A DNA stretch of 64,000 nt from Lachnospiraceae bacterium NK4A144. Lineage in GTDB: Bacteria; Bacillota; Clostridia; Lachnospirales; Lachnospiraceae. Made by a program: the position numbers and the translations under genes. The first letter of the stretch is position 1. Each line of letters opens with the position of its first letter. The notes under the pieces are model-generated. The model did not search any database and had not been told where the DNA came from. It worked only from the letters and a program-made list of their open reading frames with translations. The stretch spans positions 29,090 to 93,089 of the forward strand of contig AUJT01000016.1 of assembly GCA_000424365.1 (NCBI GenBank), written 5' to 3'. Below are positions 17,256 through 25,843 of this stretch, one piece after another.

Positions 17256-17284
17256 ACTGTATAATGGATCGTCCATTATACAGT
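17256..17284 (+). repeat. perfect 13-bp inverted repeat between tig and clpP
   Basis: ACTGTATAATGGA (17256-17268) and TCCATTATACAGT (17272-17284) are exactly complementary around a 3-nt TCG loop, with no T-run after. It may be a repressor operator, an mRNA-processing or stabilising hairpin, or a terminator without U-tail. TATAAT inside the left arm could act as a -10 for clpP, which would place a palindrome across that promoter. Confidence 0.75.
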
Positions 17285-17324
17285 TGCTGTAAGAGTGCAA
17301 ATAATGAGAAAGGTGTGTTGAGAA

Positions 17325-17936
17325 ATGTTAGTACCGACCGTCATAGAAACAACCAATAGAGGCGAACGGGCATTTGATATTTATTCCCGTCTGTTGAAGG
17401 AACGTATTATTTTCCTTGGAGATGAGGTTAACGATCAGACAGCAGGTCTTGTTGTTGCCCAGATGCTTTTCCTTGAAGCAGAAGATCCGGAAAAAGACAT
17501 TCATTTTTATATCAATAGTCCGGGCGGATCTGTAACAGCCGGCATGGCTATCTACGATACAATGAACTATATCAAGTGCGATGTATCCACTATTTGTATC
17601 GGAATGGCTGCATCAATGGGAGCCTTTCTTCTTGCCGGTGGTGCAAAGGGCAAGCGTCTCGCACTTCCTAATGCCGAGATCATGATTCATCAGCCGTCAG
17701 GCGGAGCAAGAGGTCAGGCAACAGAGATCGAGATCACTGCAAGACAGATCCTTAAGACTAAGGAAAAGCTGAACAGGATCCTTTCCGAAAATACCGGTAA
17801 GCCGTTTGAAACTGTCGCACAGGATACAGAGCGTGATAACTGGATGACAGCGGATGAGGCAAAGGAATATGGTCTGATCGATAGTATCGTTATCAGCCGT
17901 AGAGCTGCCGAAGAGGCTGCTGAGAAGCAGAAATAA
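17325..17936 (+). CDS. clpP: ATP-dependent Clp protease proteolytic subunit
   Basis: A 203-residue ClpP of normal length. The catalytic triad Ser97 (GMAASMGAF), His122 (MIHQP) and Asp171 (TERDNWM) is intact. The N-terminal start [24 protein letters not shown] is the conserved axial-loop region. It forms the 14-mer proteolytic chamber and works with ClpX encoded next. AAAGG lies upstream. The C-terminal tail ([12 protein letters not shown]) is charged and short. Confidence 0.97.
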   Translation: MLVPTVIETTNRGERAFDIYSRLLKERIIFLGDEVNDQTAGLVVAQMLFLEAEDPEKDIHFYINSPGGSVTAGMAIYDTMNYIKCDVSTICIGMAASMGAFLLAGGAKGKRLALPNAEIMIHQPSGGARGQATEIEITARQILKTKEKLNRILSENTGKPFETVAQDTERDNWMTADEAKEYGLIDSIVISRRAAEEAAEKQK

Positions 17937-17967
17937 TACAGATAATGTATGAAGCAAGTGAGGGAAT

Positions 17968-19269
17968 ATGGCAAAAAACGGAGATGGAAAGATCAGATGC
18001 TCTTTCTGCAATAAAACGCAGGATCAGGTTAGAAAGCTGATCGCAGGCCCTAACGGAGCTTATATTTGTGATGAGTGTATTGCAATCTGTGCCGACATCA
18101 TTGAGGAGGAGATGGACGAAAGCCCCATCCTCTCAAATGATGCGCAGATCAATCTGCTGAAGCCAAGAGAACTTCATGATTTTCTTGACCAGTATGTAGT
18201 AGGTCAGGAAGAAGCAAAGAAGGTTCTTTCGGTTGCGGTTTACAATCACTATAAGAGGATCATGGCGCCGAAGGACAATGATGTCGAGCTTCAGAAGAGT
18301 AATATCCTGATGCTTGGTCCGACAGGTTCAGGAAAAACTCTTTTAGCACAGACACTTGCAAAGGTTCTTAATGTACCCTTTGCCATTGCTGATGCGACAA
18401 GTCTTACAGAAGCCGGTTATGTGGGTGAGGATGTTGAAAATATCCTCTTAAAGCTTATACAGGCTGCTGATTATGATATAGAGCGTGCTCAGGTTGGTAT
18501 TATCTATATTGATGAGATCGACAAGATCACACGTAAGGGTGAGAATGTTTCCATTACCCGTGATGTATCAGGTGAAGGAGTTCAGCAGGCATTGCTGAAG
18601 ATCCTTGAGGGAACGGTTGCTTCCGTTCCTCCTCAGGGTGGAAGAAAGCATCCTCATCAGGAACTTATTCAGATTGATACTACAAATATTCTCTTTGTTT
18701 GCGGTGGTGCGTTCGAGGGACTCGACAAGATCGTCGAGACCAGACTCGACCAGAAGTCCATCGGCTTCAATGCTGAGATCGGCAAGAAGCGTGAGGACAA
18801 TATCGGAGCTGTGTTCCACAAGGTTCTTCCCGGCGACCTTACAAAGTTTGGTCTTATCCCGGAGCTTGTAGGACGTCTCCCGGTAACTGTTGCACTGGAT
18901 AACCTCGAGAGAGCTGATCTGGTCCGCATCCTTACCGAGCCTAAGAATGCTATTACAAAGCAGTACGTAAAGCTTCTTAGCCTCGATGATGTAAAGCTCA
19001 CCTTTGAATCAGGTGCAGTTGAGGCGATCGCAGATAAGGCTCTTGCGCGCAAGACAGGTGCGAGAGGACTTCGTTCTATTCTCGAATCAACAATGATGGA
19101 TGTTATGTACAGTGTTCCGTCAGATGAGTCGATAAGCGAAGTTATCGTTACAAAAGAAGCGGTTGAAGGTGTCAGCAATCCGTTACTCGTTCACTATGAA
19201 CAGAGTGAGAGACAGGCAAAGAAACCCGCAAAGAAAAAAATCAGAAAAGCTGGCGAGAGTTTAGCTTGA
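17968..19269 (+). CDS. clpX: ATP-dependent Clp protease ATP-binding subunit
   Basis: A 433-residue AAA+ unfoldase. The N-terminal zinc-binding domain has four Cys (CSFC ... CDEC at residues ~12-39). The AAA module has Walker A GPTGSGKT, Walker [11 protein letters not shown], the pore loop GYVGEDVE and the sensor [10 protein letters not shown]. It unfolds substrates and feeds them to ClpP. It is 31 bp downstream of clpP. The C-terminal Lys-rich tail ([16 protein letters not shown]) is slightly unusual but not informative. A terminator follows. Confidence 0.97.
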   Translation: MAKNGDGKIRCSFCNKTQDQVRKLIAGPNGAYICDECIAICADIIEEEMDESPILSNDAQINLLKPRELHDFLDQYVVGQEEAKKVLSVAVYNHYKRIMAPKDNDVELQKSNILMLGPTGSGKTLLAQTLAKVLNVPFAIADATSLTEAGYVGEDVENILLKLIQAADYDIERAQVGIIYIDEIDKITRKGENVSITRDVSGEGVQQALLKILEGTVASVPPQGGRKHPHQELIQIDTTNILFVCGGAFEGLDKIVETRLDQKSIGFNAEIGKKREDNIGAVFHKVLPGDLTKFGLIPELVGRLPVTVALDNLERADLVRILTEPKNAITKQYVKLLSLDDVKLTFESGAVEAIADKALARKTGARGLRSILESTMMDVMYSVPSDESISEVIVTKEAVEGVSNPLLVHYEQSERQAKKPAKKKIRKAGESLA

Positions 19270-19274
19270 TGTTT

Positions 19275-19315
19275 AACGGCAGGAAGGAGGCATGTACTTC
19301 ATCCTGCCGTTTTGT
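19275..19315 (+). terminator. intrinsic terminator after clpX
   Basis: AACGGCAGGA (19275-19284) pairs perfectly with TCCTGCCGTT (19302-19311), followed by TTG TTAT. It separates clpX from lon. Confidence 0.8.
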
Positions 19316-19356
19316 TATAACATACTTATCAAAAACAAATAGGAAGCGGAGACAAT

Positions 19357-21726
19357 ATGGAAAAAAATGAAATTGAGATTATCAGAAAAGTTCCATGCGT
19401 GATCCTAAGCGGAATGTCAATCCTTCCGAATGTCCTTATCCATTTTGATCTGGATGATGAGAGATCAGTTGCTGCTGTCAACGCAGCTATGCTGGATGCT
19501 CAGGAGATCTTTCTTGCAACAGTTAAGACTGAGGAAGAAGAGAAGGATGAGGCTGAATTAAAAGAAGATGATCTGCATCAGATCGGCACGCTGGCAAAGA
19601 TACGTCAGGTAATAAAGATGCCGGGACACGTGGTCCGTATCATGATCGAGACACTGGAGCGTGGCCGCCTCATTAAATTTGCAGAGGAAGAAAAGTACAG
19701 GGTCGTAGAGGTAAAGACTTTTACTGAAGCGGAAGTGAATGATGTTGAGGATATAAAGGCAGAAGCCATGCGCCGCGATATCGAGGAGCTTTTTGCAGAG
19801 TTTATCAGTTTCTTCCCGAGGGTAGGTAAGGCATTCGGTAAGCAGTTTGAAGAGATAAAGGTTCTGTCTGAGCTGATGGATGCAGTTATCGCCAACATGC
19901 CTCTGGAATATGATAAGAAGCAGATGGTCCTGGAGGCTGTTCCCTGCTCCGAGAGATATGAGAAAGTAAAGGAAATTCTCAGACAGGAAGTAGAAGTTGC
20001 CAGGATAAGAAGTGAGCTCGCAGAAAAGGTTCAGGGTAAGGTCGATGAGGACCACAAGGACTATATTCTGAGGCAGCAGATGCAGTATATTCGTGAAGAA
20101 CTTGGTGAGAAGAGCGCTGAGGATGAAGCGGATAAGTATGAGAGGGAATGTCAGAAGCTCGATGCATCTGATGAAGTAAAGCAGCGTATCAGTAAGGAAA
20201 TCGACAGATTTAGAAATACTCCGTCAGGTTCGTCAGAGAGCGGCGTAGAACAGCTTTATATAGAGACCTTACTGGAGATGCCGTGGAATAAAAAGTCTGT
20301 TGAAAATAAATCTCTTGACCACGCGAAGGATATCCTTGAGAAGGATCATTATGGTCTCGAAAAGGTCAAGGAGCGTATGCTCGAATTTCTGGCAGTCAAA
20401 AATCTGACAGAAAGCGGACAGAGTCCTATAATACTTCTGGTGGGACCTCCGGGAACAGGAAAGACAAGTATAGCAAAGTCTATTGCAAAGGCTTTGGGAC
20501 GTAAGTATATCCGTATAGCCCTTGGCGGTGTCAGGGATGAAGCGGAGATCCGTGGACATAGAAAGACCTATGTAGGAGCTATGCCTGGAGTGATAGCGTC
20601 AGGACTTCAGCATGCGGGAGTCAGTAATCCGCTGGTCCTTCTTGATGAAGTAGACAAGGTCAGCTCTGAGTATCAGGGTGCAACAGCATCCGCTCTTCTC
20701 GAGGTACTTGATTCTGAGCAGAATAAATTTTTCAGAGATCACTATATTGAGATACCGATAGATCTGTCTGATGTTCTCTTTATCGCTACGGCTAATACGA
20801 CACAGAGTATACCGGCGCCTCTGCTTGACCGTATGGAGGTCGTTGAGGTTTCCAGTTATACGGATAATGAAAAGTTTCATATAGCGAAGGATCATCTGAT
20901 AAAGAAGCAGATTAAGAAGAATGGGTTAAAGGCATCTAATCTAAAGATCTCAGACGCGGCTATACGTGGGATAATAGAGTCCTATACCAGAGAAGCCGGA
21001 GTCAGATCACTGGAACGCCGTATAGGAGAGATCTGCAGAAAAACCGCGCGGATCGTGTATACCGGTGAGAAAAAATCTGTCAGTGTATCGCCTAAAAATC
21101 TGGAGTCTTACTTAGGCAAGGCAAAGTATCTGCCGGAAGATAAGGCAGGCACAGATTCTGTCGGAATCGTAAGAGGTCTTGCGTGGACTGCTGTTGGCGG
21201 AGTGACTCTGGAGATCGAAGTAAATACCATGCCGGGTAAAGGCAGCATGATGCTTACCGGACAGCTTGGTGATGTAATGAAAGAGTCAGCACAGGCGGCA
21301 CTTTCTTATGTCAGATCGATCTGCTCGGATTATGGGGTAAAGACAGATTACTTCCATAAGCATGATTTTCATCTGCACATTCCGGAGGGAGCTGTCCCGA
21401 AGGATGGACCGTCGGCAGGTGTCACTATGGCGACGGCTCTTTTCAGCGCGGTGACCTGCAGCAAGGTTAGAGCGGATATTGCCATGACCGGAGAGATAAC
21501 TCTGAGAGGAAGGGTACTCCCTATCGGAGGACTAAAGGAAAAGCTCCTGGCAGCGAAAAATGCAGGCATGAAGACGGTACTCATACCGGAAAAGAACAGA
21601 CCGGATCTCCTGGAAATATCAGATGAGATCACCGGTGGCATGGATATAAAATGCGTGAAAGAGATGGCAGAGGTTCTGAATTTTGCCATCGTAAAGATGC
21701 CAAAAAGGGTAATTGTTCACACATAA
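19357..21726 (+). CDS. lon: ATP-dependent Lon protease
   Basis: A 789-residue LonA protease. The N-terminal substrate-recognition domain (~1-200) is followed by a coiled coil, an AAA+ module with Walker A GPPGTGKTS and Walker B PLVLLDEVDK, and a C-terminal protease domain with catalytic Ser686 in KDGPSAGVT and the Lys in GGLKEKLLAAKNAG. It degrades damaged and regulatory proteins as a hexamer in the cytoplasm. It is followed 18 bp later by engB, a classic lon-engB (ysxC) arrangement. CTSR/HrcA-type operators were not seen upstream. Confidence 0.97.
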   Translation: MEKNEIEIIRKVPCVILSGMSILPNVLIHFDLDDERSVAAVNAAMLDAQEIFLATVKTEEEEKDEAELKEDDLHQIGTLAKIRQVIKMPGHVVRIMIETLERGRLIKFAEEEKYRVVEVKTFTEAEVNDVEDIKAEAMRRDIEELFAEFISFFPRVGKAFGKQFEEIKVLSELMDAVIANMPLEYDKKQMVLEAVPCSERYEKVKEILRQEVEVARIRSELAEKVQGKVDEDHKDYILRQQMQYIREELGEKSAEDEADKYERECQKLDASDEVKQRISKEIDRFRNTPSGSSESGVEQLYIETLLEMPWNKKSVENKSLDHAKDILEKDHYGLEKVKERMLEFLAVKNLTESGQSPIILLVGPPGTGKTSIAKSIAKALGRKYIRIALGGVRDEAEIRGHRKTYVGAMPGVIASGLQHAGVSNPLVLLDEVDKVSSEYQGATASALLEVLDSEQNKFFRDHYIEIPIDLSDVLFIATANTTQSIPAPLLDRMEVVEVSSYTDNEKFHIAKDHLIKKQIKKNGLKASNLKISDAAIRGIIESYTREAGVRSLERRIGEICRKTARIVYTGEKKSVSVSPKNLESYLGKAKYLPEDKAGTDSVGIVRGLAWTAVGGVTLEIEVNTMPGKGSMMLTGQLGDVMKESAQAALSYVRSICSDYGVKTDYFHKHDFHLHIPEGAVPKDGPSAGVTMATALFSAVTCSKVRADIAMTGEITLRGRVLPIGGLKEKLLAAKNAGMKTVLIPEKNRPDLLEISDEITGGMDIKCVKEMAEVLNFAIVKMPKRVIVHT

Positions 21727-21744
21727 CCGGAAAGGAAATGATTT

Positions 21745-22338
21745 ATGGTAATCAAGACAGTTGACCTGGAAACAGTAGTTGGCGTAACAACAAAAAAACT
21801 TCCGCGAACAGGACAGCCGGAGATTGCTTTTGCGGGCAGAAGTAATGTAGGAAAATCCTCACTTATTAATGCCCTTATGAATAGAAAAAACTATGCAAGG
21901 GTATCGGAAGTACCGGGAAAAACCCAGACAATAAACTTTTATCACATAAATAATGAGTTTTATCTGGTGGATCTCCCGGGATACGGATATGCAAAAGTAA
22001 AGATCAATTTCCGTTCTTCATGGGGCCCGATGATCGAGGGATATTTCAATGATACTCCTACATTAAGGGCGATCTTTTTACTGTTGGACATCAGGAGAAA
22101 GCCCTCAGAAGATGACATGATGATGTATAATTGGATCTGCAATGCCGGATTTCGTCCGATCGTTATAGCGACGAAGTCCGATAAGCTCAATAAAACAGAA
22201 CTTCGAAAGGCAGACAGTCGTCTCCGTGCGGATCTGGGAGCGGATGAAACACTTACGATCATTCCTTTTTCTGCAAAATCAAAAGCAGGAAGAGATGATA
22301 TATATGCACTTATGGATGAGATCCTGGCTGAGAAATAA
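21745..22338 (+). CDS. engB: ribosome biogenesis GTP-binding protein YsxC/EngB
   Basis: A 197-residue TRAFAC GTPase. The P-loop is FAGRSNVGKSSLINAL, followed by switch I (PGKTQTINFY), G3 DLPGYGYA and G4 TKSDKL, with SAKSKAG as G5. It acts in assembly of the 50S ribosomal subunit. AGGAAA ribosome site. It sits directly after lon and is probably cotranscribed with it. Confidence 0.96.
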   Translation: MVIKTVDLETVVGVTTKKLPRTGQPEIAFAGRSNVGKSSLINALMNRKNYARVSEVPGKTQTINFYHINNEFYLVDLPGYGYAKVKINFRSSWGPMIEGYFNDTPTLRAIFLLLDIRRKPSEDDMMMYNWICNAGFRPIVIATKSDKLNKTELRKADSRLRADLGADETLTIIPFSAKSKAGRDDIYALMDEILAEK

Positions 22339-22393
22339 AGGCCGGACCGGTAGTTTGCCTGATTTTTTTTCAGGTAGAATGTGAGGAAATGTA

Positions 22394-23560
22394 ATGACAA
22401 AGGTAGATATTATTTCCGGTTTCCTTGGAGCCGGAAAGACAACTCTTATCAAAAAACTTATAGCTGAGTCCTTCGCTGGACAAAAAGTTGTACTTATAGA
22501 AAACGAGTTTGGTGAGATCGGTATCGATGGAGGATTCCTCAAGGATGCAGGGATCAATGTTACTGAGATGAATTCCGGATGCATCTGCTGCTCTCTTGTA
22601 GGTGATTTCGGAAAGGCACTTAAGGAAGTGGTAGATCAGTACCATCCTGACCGTATCATCATCGAGCCTTCAGGTGTCGGTAAGCTTTCTGATGTAGCAC
22701 GTGCTGTAGAAAACTCCGAGGACGGAGCAGAGCTCAAGATCAACAGCATGGTTACAGTAGTAGACGGAACCAAGGCAAAGATGTATATGAAGAACTTTGG
22801 TGAGTTCTTCAATAACCAGGTTGAGACAGCAGGAACTGTTATCATCAGCCGTTCACAGAACCTTAAGCAGGAGAAGCTTGATGAACTTACAGAGCTTATC
22901 CGCGAGCATAATAAGGAATCTGTTATCATTACTACTCCGTGGGATGATATCACAGGTGATCAGATAATCGCTGCCATGGAAAAGGGGCATACACTCGTTG
23001 ATTCCCTGATAGCTGAGATCATGGCACAGCCTCATGACGAGCACGAGCATCATCACCACCACGATCATGACGAGGATGAGCAGGAGCATCATCATCACCA
23101 CGATCATGACGAGGATGAGCACGAGCATCATCATCACCACGATCATGACGAGGATGAGCATGAGCATCATCATCACCACGATCATGACGAGGATGAGCAT
23201 GAGCATCATCACCATGATCACGAGCATTGCCATGATGAGAATTGCAGCTGCCATCATCACCACGATCATGATGCAGATGAAGTATTCCAGAGCTGGGGCG
23301 TAGAGACATCCCATAAGTTTACTGAGGAAGAACTCACAGCTATCCTTGAGAAGCTCAAGGCAGAACATGATGAGGAGTTTGGAATCGTACTTCGTGCAAA
23401 GGGATATGTGCCGAGACCGGAAGGCGGAGAGTGGCTTCACTTTGATCTTACTCCGGGTGAATTTGAGGTTCGTCACGGTTCTGCAGACTACACAGGAAGG
23501 ATCTGTGTTATCGGTTCCGGAATAAATGAAAAAAAGCTTAAAGAACTCTTCGGAGTGTGA
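22394..23560 (+). CDS. CobW/G3E-family GTPase with long histidine-rich metal-binding region
   Basis: A 388-residue G3E GTPase, the family of zinc and cobalt metallochaperones. Walker A GFLGAGKTT (9-17), metal site C63-I-C65-C66, the ENEFGEIGIDG switch and EPSGVGK are intact. Residues ~216-292 are almost entirely His/Asp/Glu, built from four 13-residue repeats. The CobW C-terminal domain (EFGIVLRAKGYVP ... EWLHFDLTPGEFEVR) follows. It probably stores and delivers Zn or another transition metal. The start ATG is at 22394. A second GTPase of the same family follows after 29 bp, so they likely act together. Confidence 0.93.
   Translation: MTKVDIISGFLGAGKTTLIKKLIAESFAGQKVVLIENEFGEIGIDGGFLKDAGINVTEMNSGCICCSLVGDFGKALKEVVDQYHPDRIIIEPSGVGKLSDVARAVENSEDGAELKINSMVTVVDGTKAKMYMKNFGEFFNNQVETAGTVIISRSQNLKQEKLDELTELIREHNKESVIITTPWDDITGDQIIAAMEKGHTLVDSLIAEIMAQPHDEHEHHHHHDHDEDEQEHHHHHDHDEDEHEHHHHHDHDEDEHEHHHHHDHDEDEHEHHHHDHEHCHDENCSCHHHHDHDADEVFQSWGVETSHKFTEEELTAILEKLKAEHDEEFGIVLRAKGYVPRPEGGEWLHFDLTPGEFEVRHGSADYTGRICVIGSGINEKKLKELFGV
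23062..23217 (+). repeat. four tandem 39-bp repeats encoding the His-rich metal-binding segment
   Basis: Near-identical 39-bp units begin at 23062, 23101, 23140 and 23179. Each encodes 13 residues of the pattern DHDEDEHEHHHHH. They differ by only a few bases (one CAG for CAC codon), so the copy number can probably change by slippage or recombination, altering metal-binding capacity. Confidence 0.9.
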
Positions 23561-23589
23561 TGCCGTTAGGCAGGAAAATGGTGTAAAAT

Positions 23590-24540
23590 ATGTTTAAGAA
23601 AAGAGAAATCCCCGTATATCTTTTTACCGGTTTTCTGGAAAGCGGTAAGACCAGTTTTATCATTGAAACAATGAAAGAGGGACAGTTCGAGGACGGAATG
23701 AAGACTGTCTATATCGTCTGTGAAGAAGGTATGGAAGAGATCGACAAGGAACTCCTCGAAAAGAACAAATTCAAGGTTTATACATTTGAGGAAGAAGAGA
23801 ATCTCACAAAAGAGGCGCTTACAAAGATCGACAAGAGTGTACATCCCGACCGTGTTATCCTCGAAGCAAACGGAACCTGGGATGTAGATCGTATCCTGGA
23901 TTCACTTCCGCCACAGTGGCTTCTTGGAGAAGGTATTGCCACAGTTAATGCAGCGACCTATGAGACTTATCTTGGCAACATGAAGATGATGATGCTTAAT
24001 CAGTTCATGTATGCGGATCTGATCCTTTTCAACCGTTGTACAGAAGATATGGATCTTGCTATGTATAAGAGAACAGCAAGGGCAAAAAACAGACGTGCAC
24101 AGGTTATCTTTGAGATGACGGACGGTACTATGAATAATGACGTAAAGGAAGAACTTCCTTACGACATAAATGCCTCTGAAATCCAGATTGAGGACGATGA
24201 CTTTGGTATCTGGTATCTGGATGCGTTCGACAATATGGATAACTACATTGGCAAGACCGTTAAGTTCAAGGGGCAGGTTTATCATCCGAAAAATTCTAAT
24301 CCCGATATGTTTGTACCGGGCAGATTTGCGATGACCTGCTGTGCTGCAGACATTCAGTTTGTTGGTTTCCCTTGCAGATTTGAGGGTGCAAAGAAGTTAA
24401 AGGAGAAATCATATGTGACAGTTACTGCCGAAGTGCAGTCTGCCATGAGCAAAAATTACGACAAGCCGGCTCCTGTTCTCATAGCGAAGTCTGTTGAAGA
24501 AGCAGAACCTGCAGAGGAAGAAGTCGTATATTTCTCTTAA
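23590..24540 (+). CDS. G3E-family GTPase fused to a DUF1980 (TIGR03943/YcgQ-like) domain
   Basis: A 316-residue protein. Residues 1-~195 form a G3E GTPase with Walker A GFLESGKTS (14-22), but the CxCC metal motif of its neighbour is absent. Residues ~205-310 resemble the C-terminal domain of the TIGR03943 proteins that accompany YcgR-type permeases: a strand IGKTVKFKGQVYH then FVPGRFAMTCCAADIQFVGF with its conserved paired cysteines. The fusion suggests the GTPase delivers metal to, or receives it from, the fused domain. It is cotranscribed with the His-rich GTPase. No permease of the YcgR type is next door. Confidence 0.8.
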   Translation: MFKKREIPVYLFTGFLESGKTSFIIETMKEGQFEDGMKTVYIVCEEGMEEIDKELLEKNKFKVYTFEEEENLTKEALTKIDKSVHPDRVILEANGTWDVDRILDSLPPQWLLGEGIATVNAATYETYLGNMKMMMLNQFMYADLILFNRCTEDMDLAMYKRTARAKNRRAQVIFEMTDGTMNNDVKEELPYDINASEIQIEDDDFGIWYLDAFDNMDNYIGKTVKFKGQVYHPKNSNPDMFVPGRFAMTCCAADIQFVGFPCRFEGAKKLKEKSYVTVTAEVQSAMSKNYDKPAPVLIAKSVEEAEPAEEEVVYFS

Positions 24541-24584
24541 ACGGGAATACTCTTTCTGAATAATTGGGAAGAGGGTACAAAAAT

Positions 24585-25793
24585 ATGAATAATAAAAAGC
24601 CGCTGACTTTTTATACAGGACTTCTAACGGTATTACTATGCCTATCGGTAATACTTAATGCAGTCTCGTGGAAGTCTGCGGCTTTTTCTGACTGGATACG
24701 AAAATATCCCTTTAAGGTGCTCCAGATCATAATGTCACATATAAGCAATCTGCTTCCTTTCTCTATTGGCGAACTCCTTCTGCTCGCTGCACTTCTTTTT
24801 ATCCTGTGGAATTTAATTTTATGGGTTGGAGATGGTATAATTTTTGTACATAAGGCTATCGTCCTAAAAAACAGGAAAGCGAAAGAACCGGGGCTTACTG
24901 AGAGGCTCAGACAGAGATTTCCGCATTATGATCGCTTGTATCGGGTATTTGAGATGGGCTTTGCGGTGACAGCACTGATAATGACCATAACCTGTTTTAC
25001 ACTGTATCATTGTACTGAGATCGGGGATTCCTTTGAGAAATCGGACGGAGATTATACTTTTGAGGAACTTGCGGAACTCAGAGATGCGCTCGTAGCAGAA
25101 GCAAATCAGCTTTCTAAAGTGGTTACACGTGACAAAAACGGCATACCGCACTATGAAGGTGATCTAAAGAAGAAAGCAAGAGAAGCCATGGGAGAATATG
25201 CAGAGGATGATCAGGTATTAAGCGGTTACTATTCGATACCGAAGCCGTTACGCTCATCGGGATTCCTCTGTCAGCAAAATATGTGCGGATATTACTTTCC
25301 GTTCACAATGGAAGCAAATTACAATACCATGATGACTGAGATAAACGTACCTTTCACCATGTGTCATGAGCTTTCGCATACAAAAGGATATATAAGAGAG
25401 GACGAGGCAAACTACATAGCATGTGTTGCGTGTCTTGGCTCAGATGACGATTTTTTTAGATACAGCGGAGTACTCGGAGTACTTTACTATGTAGATAATG
25501 ATTTTTTAGCAGCCTGTGGTGGTAAAAACGAGCTCTACAAGATGCATCCGGCGATTTCCTCTCAGGTAAAAAAGGATAACGTATTTATCACGGAAGAAAC
25601 AAAGGACAAGATAGAAAAAAAGGCTGTTGTGTCATCGGATACCGTCAGAAAGGCAACTGAGACCTATATAAATACAACGCTCAATATTAACGGTATAGCG
25701 AGCGGGAAAGTTAGCTACAGTGAAGTGGTAGGACTGCTTCTCGGTTTAAACAGGGAGAAAGGTCTGGCGATAGCAGACAATAGTAGGGGGTAA
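24585..25793 (+). CDS. DUF3810-family membrane protein, putative zinc metallopeptidase
   Basis: A 402-residue protein with three N-terminal membrane helices (~5-25, ~50-75, ~110-135) and an extracytoplasmic part. The sequence TMCHELSHTKGYIREDEANY has the HExxH-like zinc site (HELSH, with Glu and His, and a downstream EDEAN supplying a further Glu), as in DUF3810. Peptidase activity is only inferred. The ATG at 24585 follows GGAAGAGGG. The last codons (R-G-stop) lie in sequence that matches the end of a MITE-like element, so the C-terminus may have been altered by insertion. Confidence 0.85.
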   Translation: MNNKKPLTFYTGLLTVLLCLSVILNAVSWKSAAFSDWIRKYPFKVLQIIMSHISNLLPFSIGELLLLAALLFILWNLILWVGDGIIFVHKAIVLKNRKAKEPGLTERLRQRFPHYDRLYRVFEMGFAVTALIMTITCFTLYHCTEIGDSFEKSDGDYTFEELAELRDALVAEANQLSKVVTRDKNGIPHYEGDLKKKAREAMGEYAEDDQVLSGYYSIPKPLRSSGFLCQQNMCGYYFPFTMEANYNTMMTEINVPFTMCHELSHTKGYIREDEANYIACVACLGSDDDFFRYSGVLGVLYYVDNDFLAACGGKNELYKMHPAISSQVKKDNVFITEETKDKIEKKAVVSSDTVRKATETYINTTLNINGIASGKVSYSEVVGLLLGLNREKGLAIADNSRG

Positions 25794-25816
25794 AATTTAC
25801 TTTTGACCCTGACATC
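25782..25816 (-). repeat. solo end (remnant) of the MITE-like element found at 52317-52660
   Basis: These 35 bp, read on the minus strand, match the left end of the element at 52317-52351 with three differences. Shared blocks include AAAATTTACTTTTGACCC and the outer ACATC. It supplies the stop codon of the preceding gene. The rest of the element is not present. Confidence 0.7.
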
Positions 25817-25843
25817 ATCAAAATATATGGGAGACAAAATTAA

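Noticed and set aside
23034..23310. CRISPR-like array
   Set aside because: The 39-bp repeats are contiguous, without spacers, and encode an in-frame His-rich protein segment.
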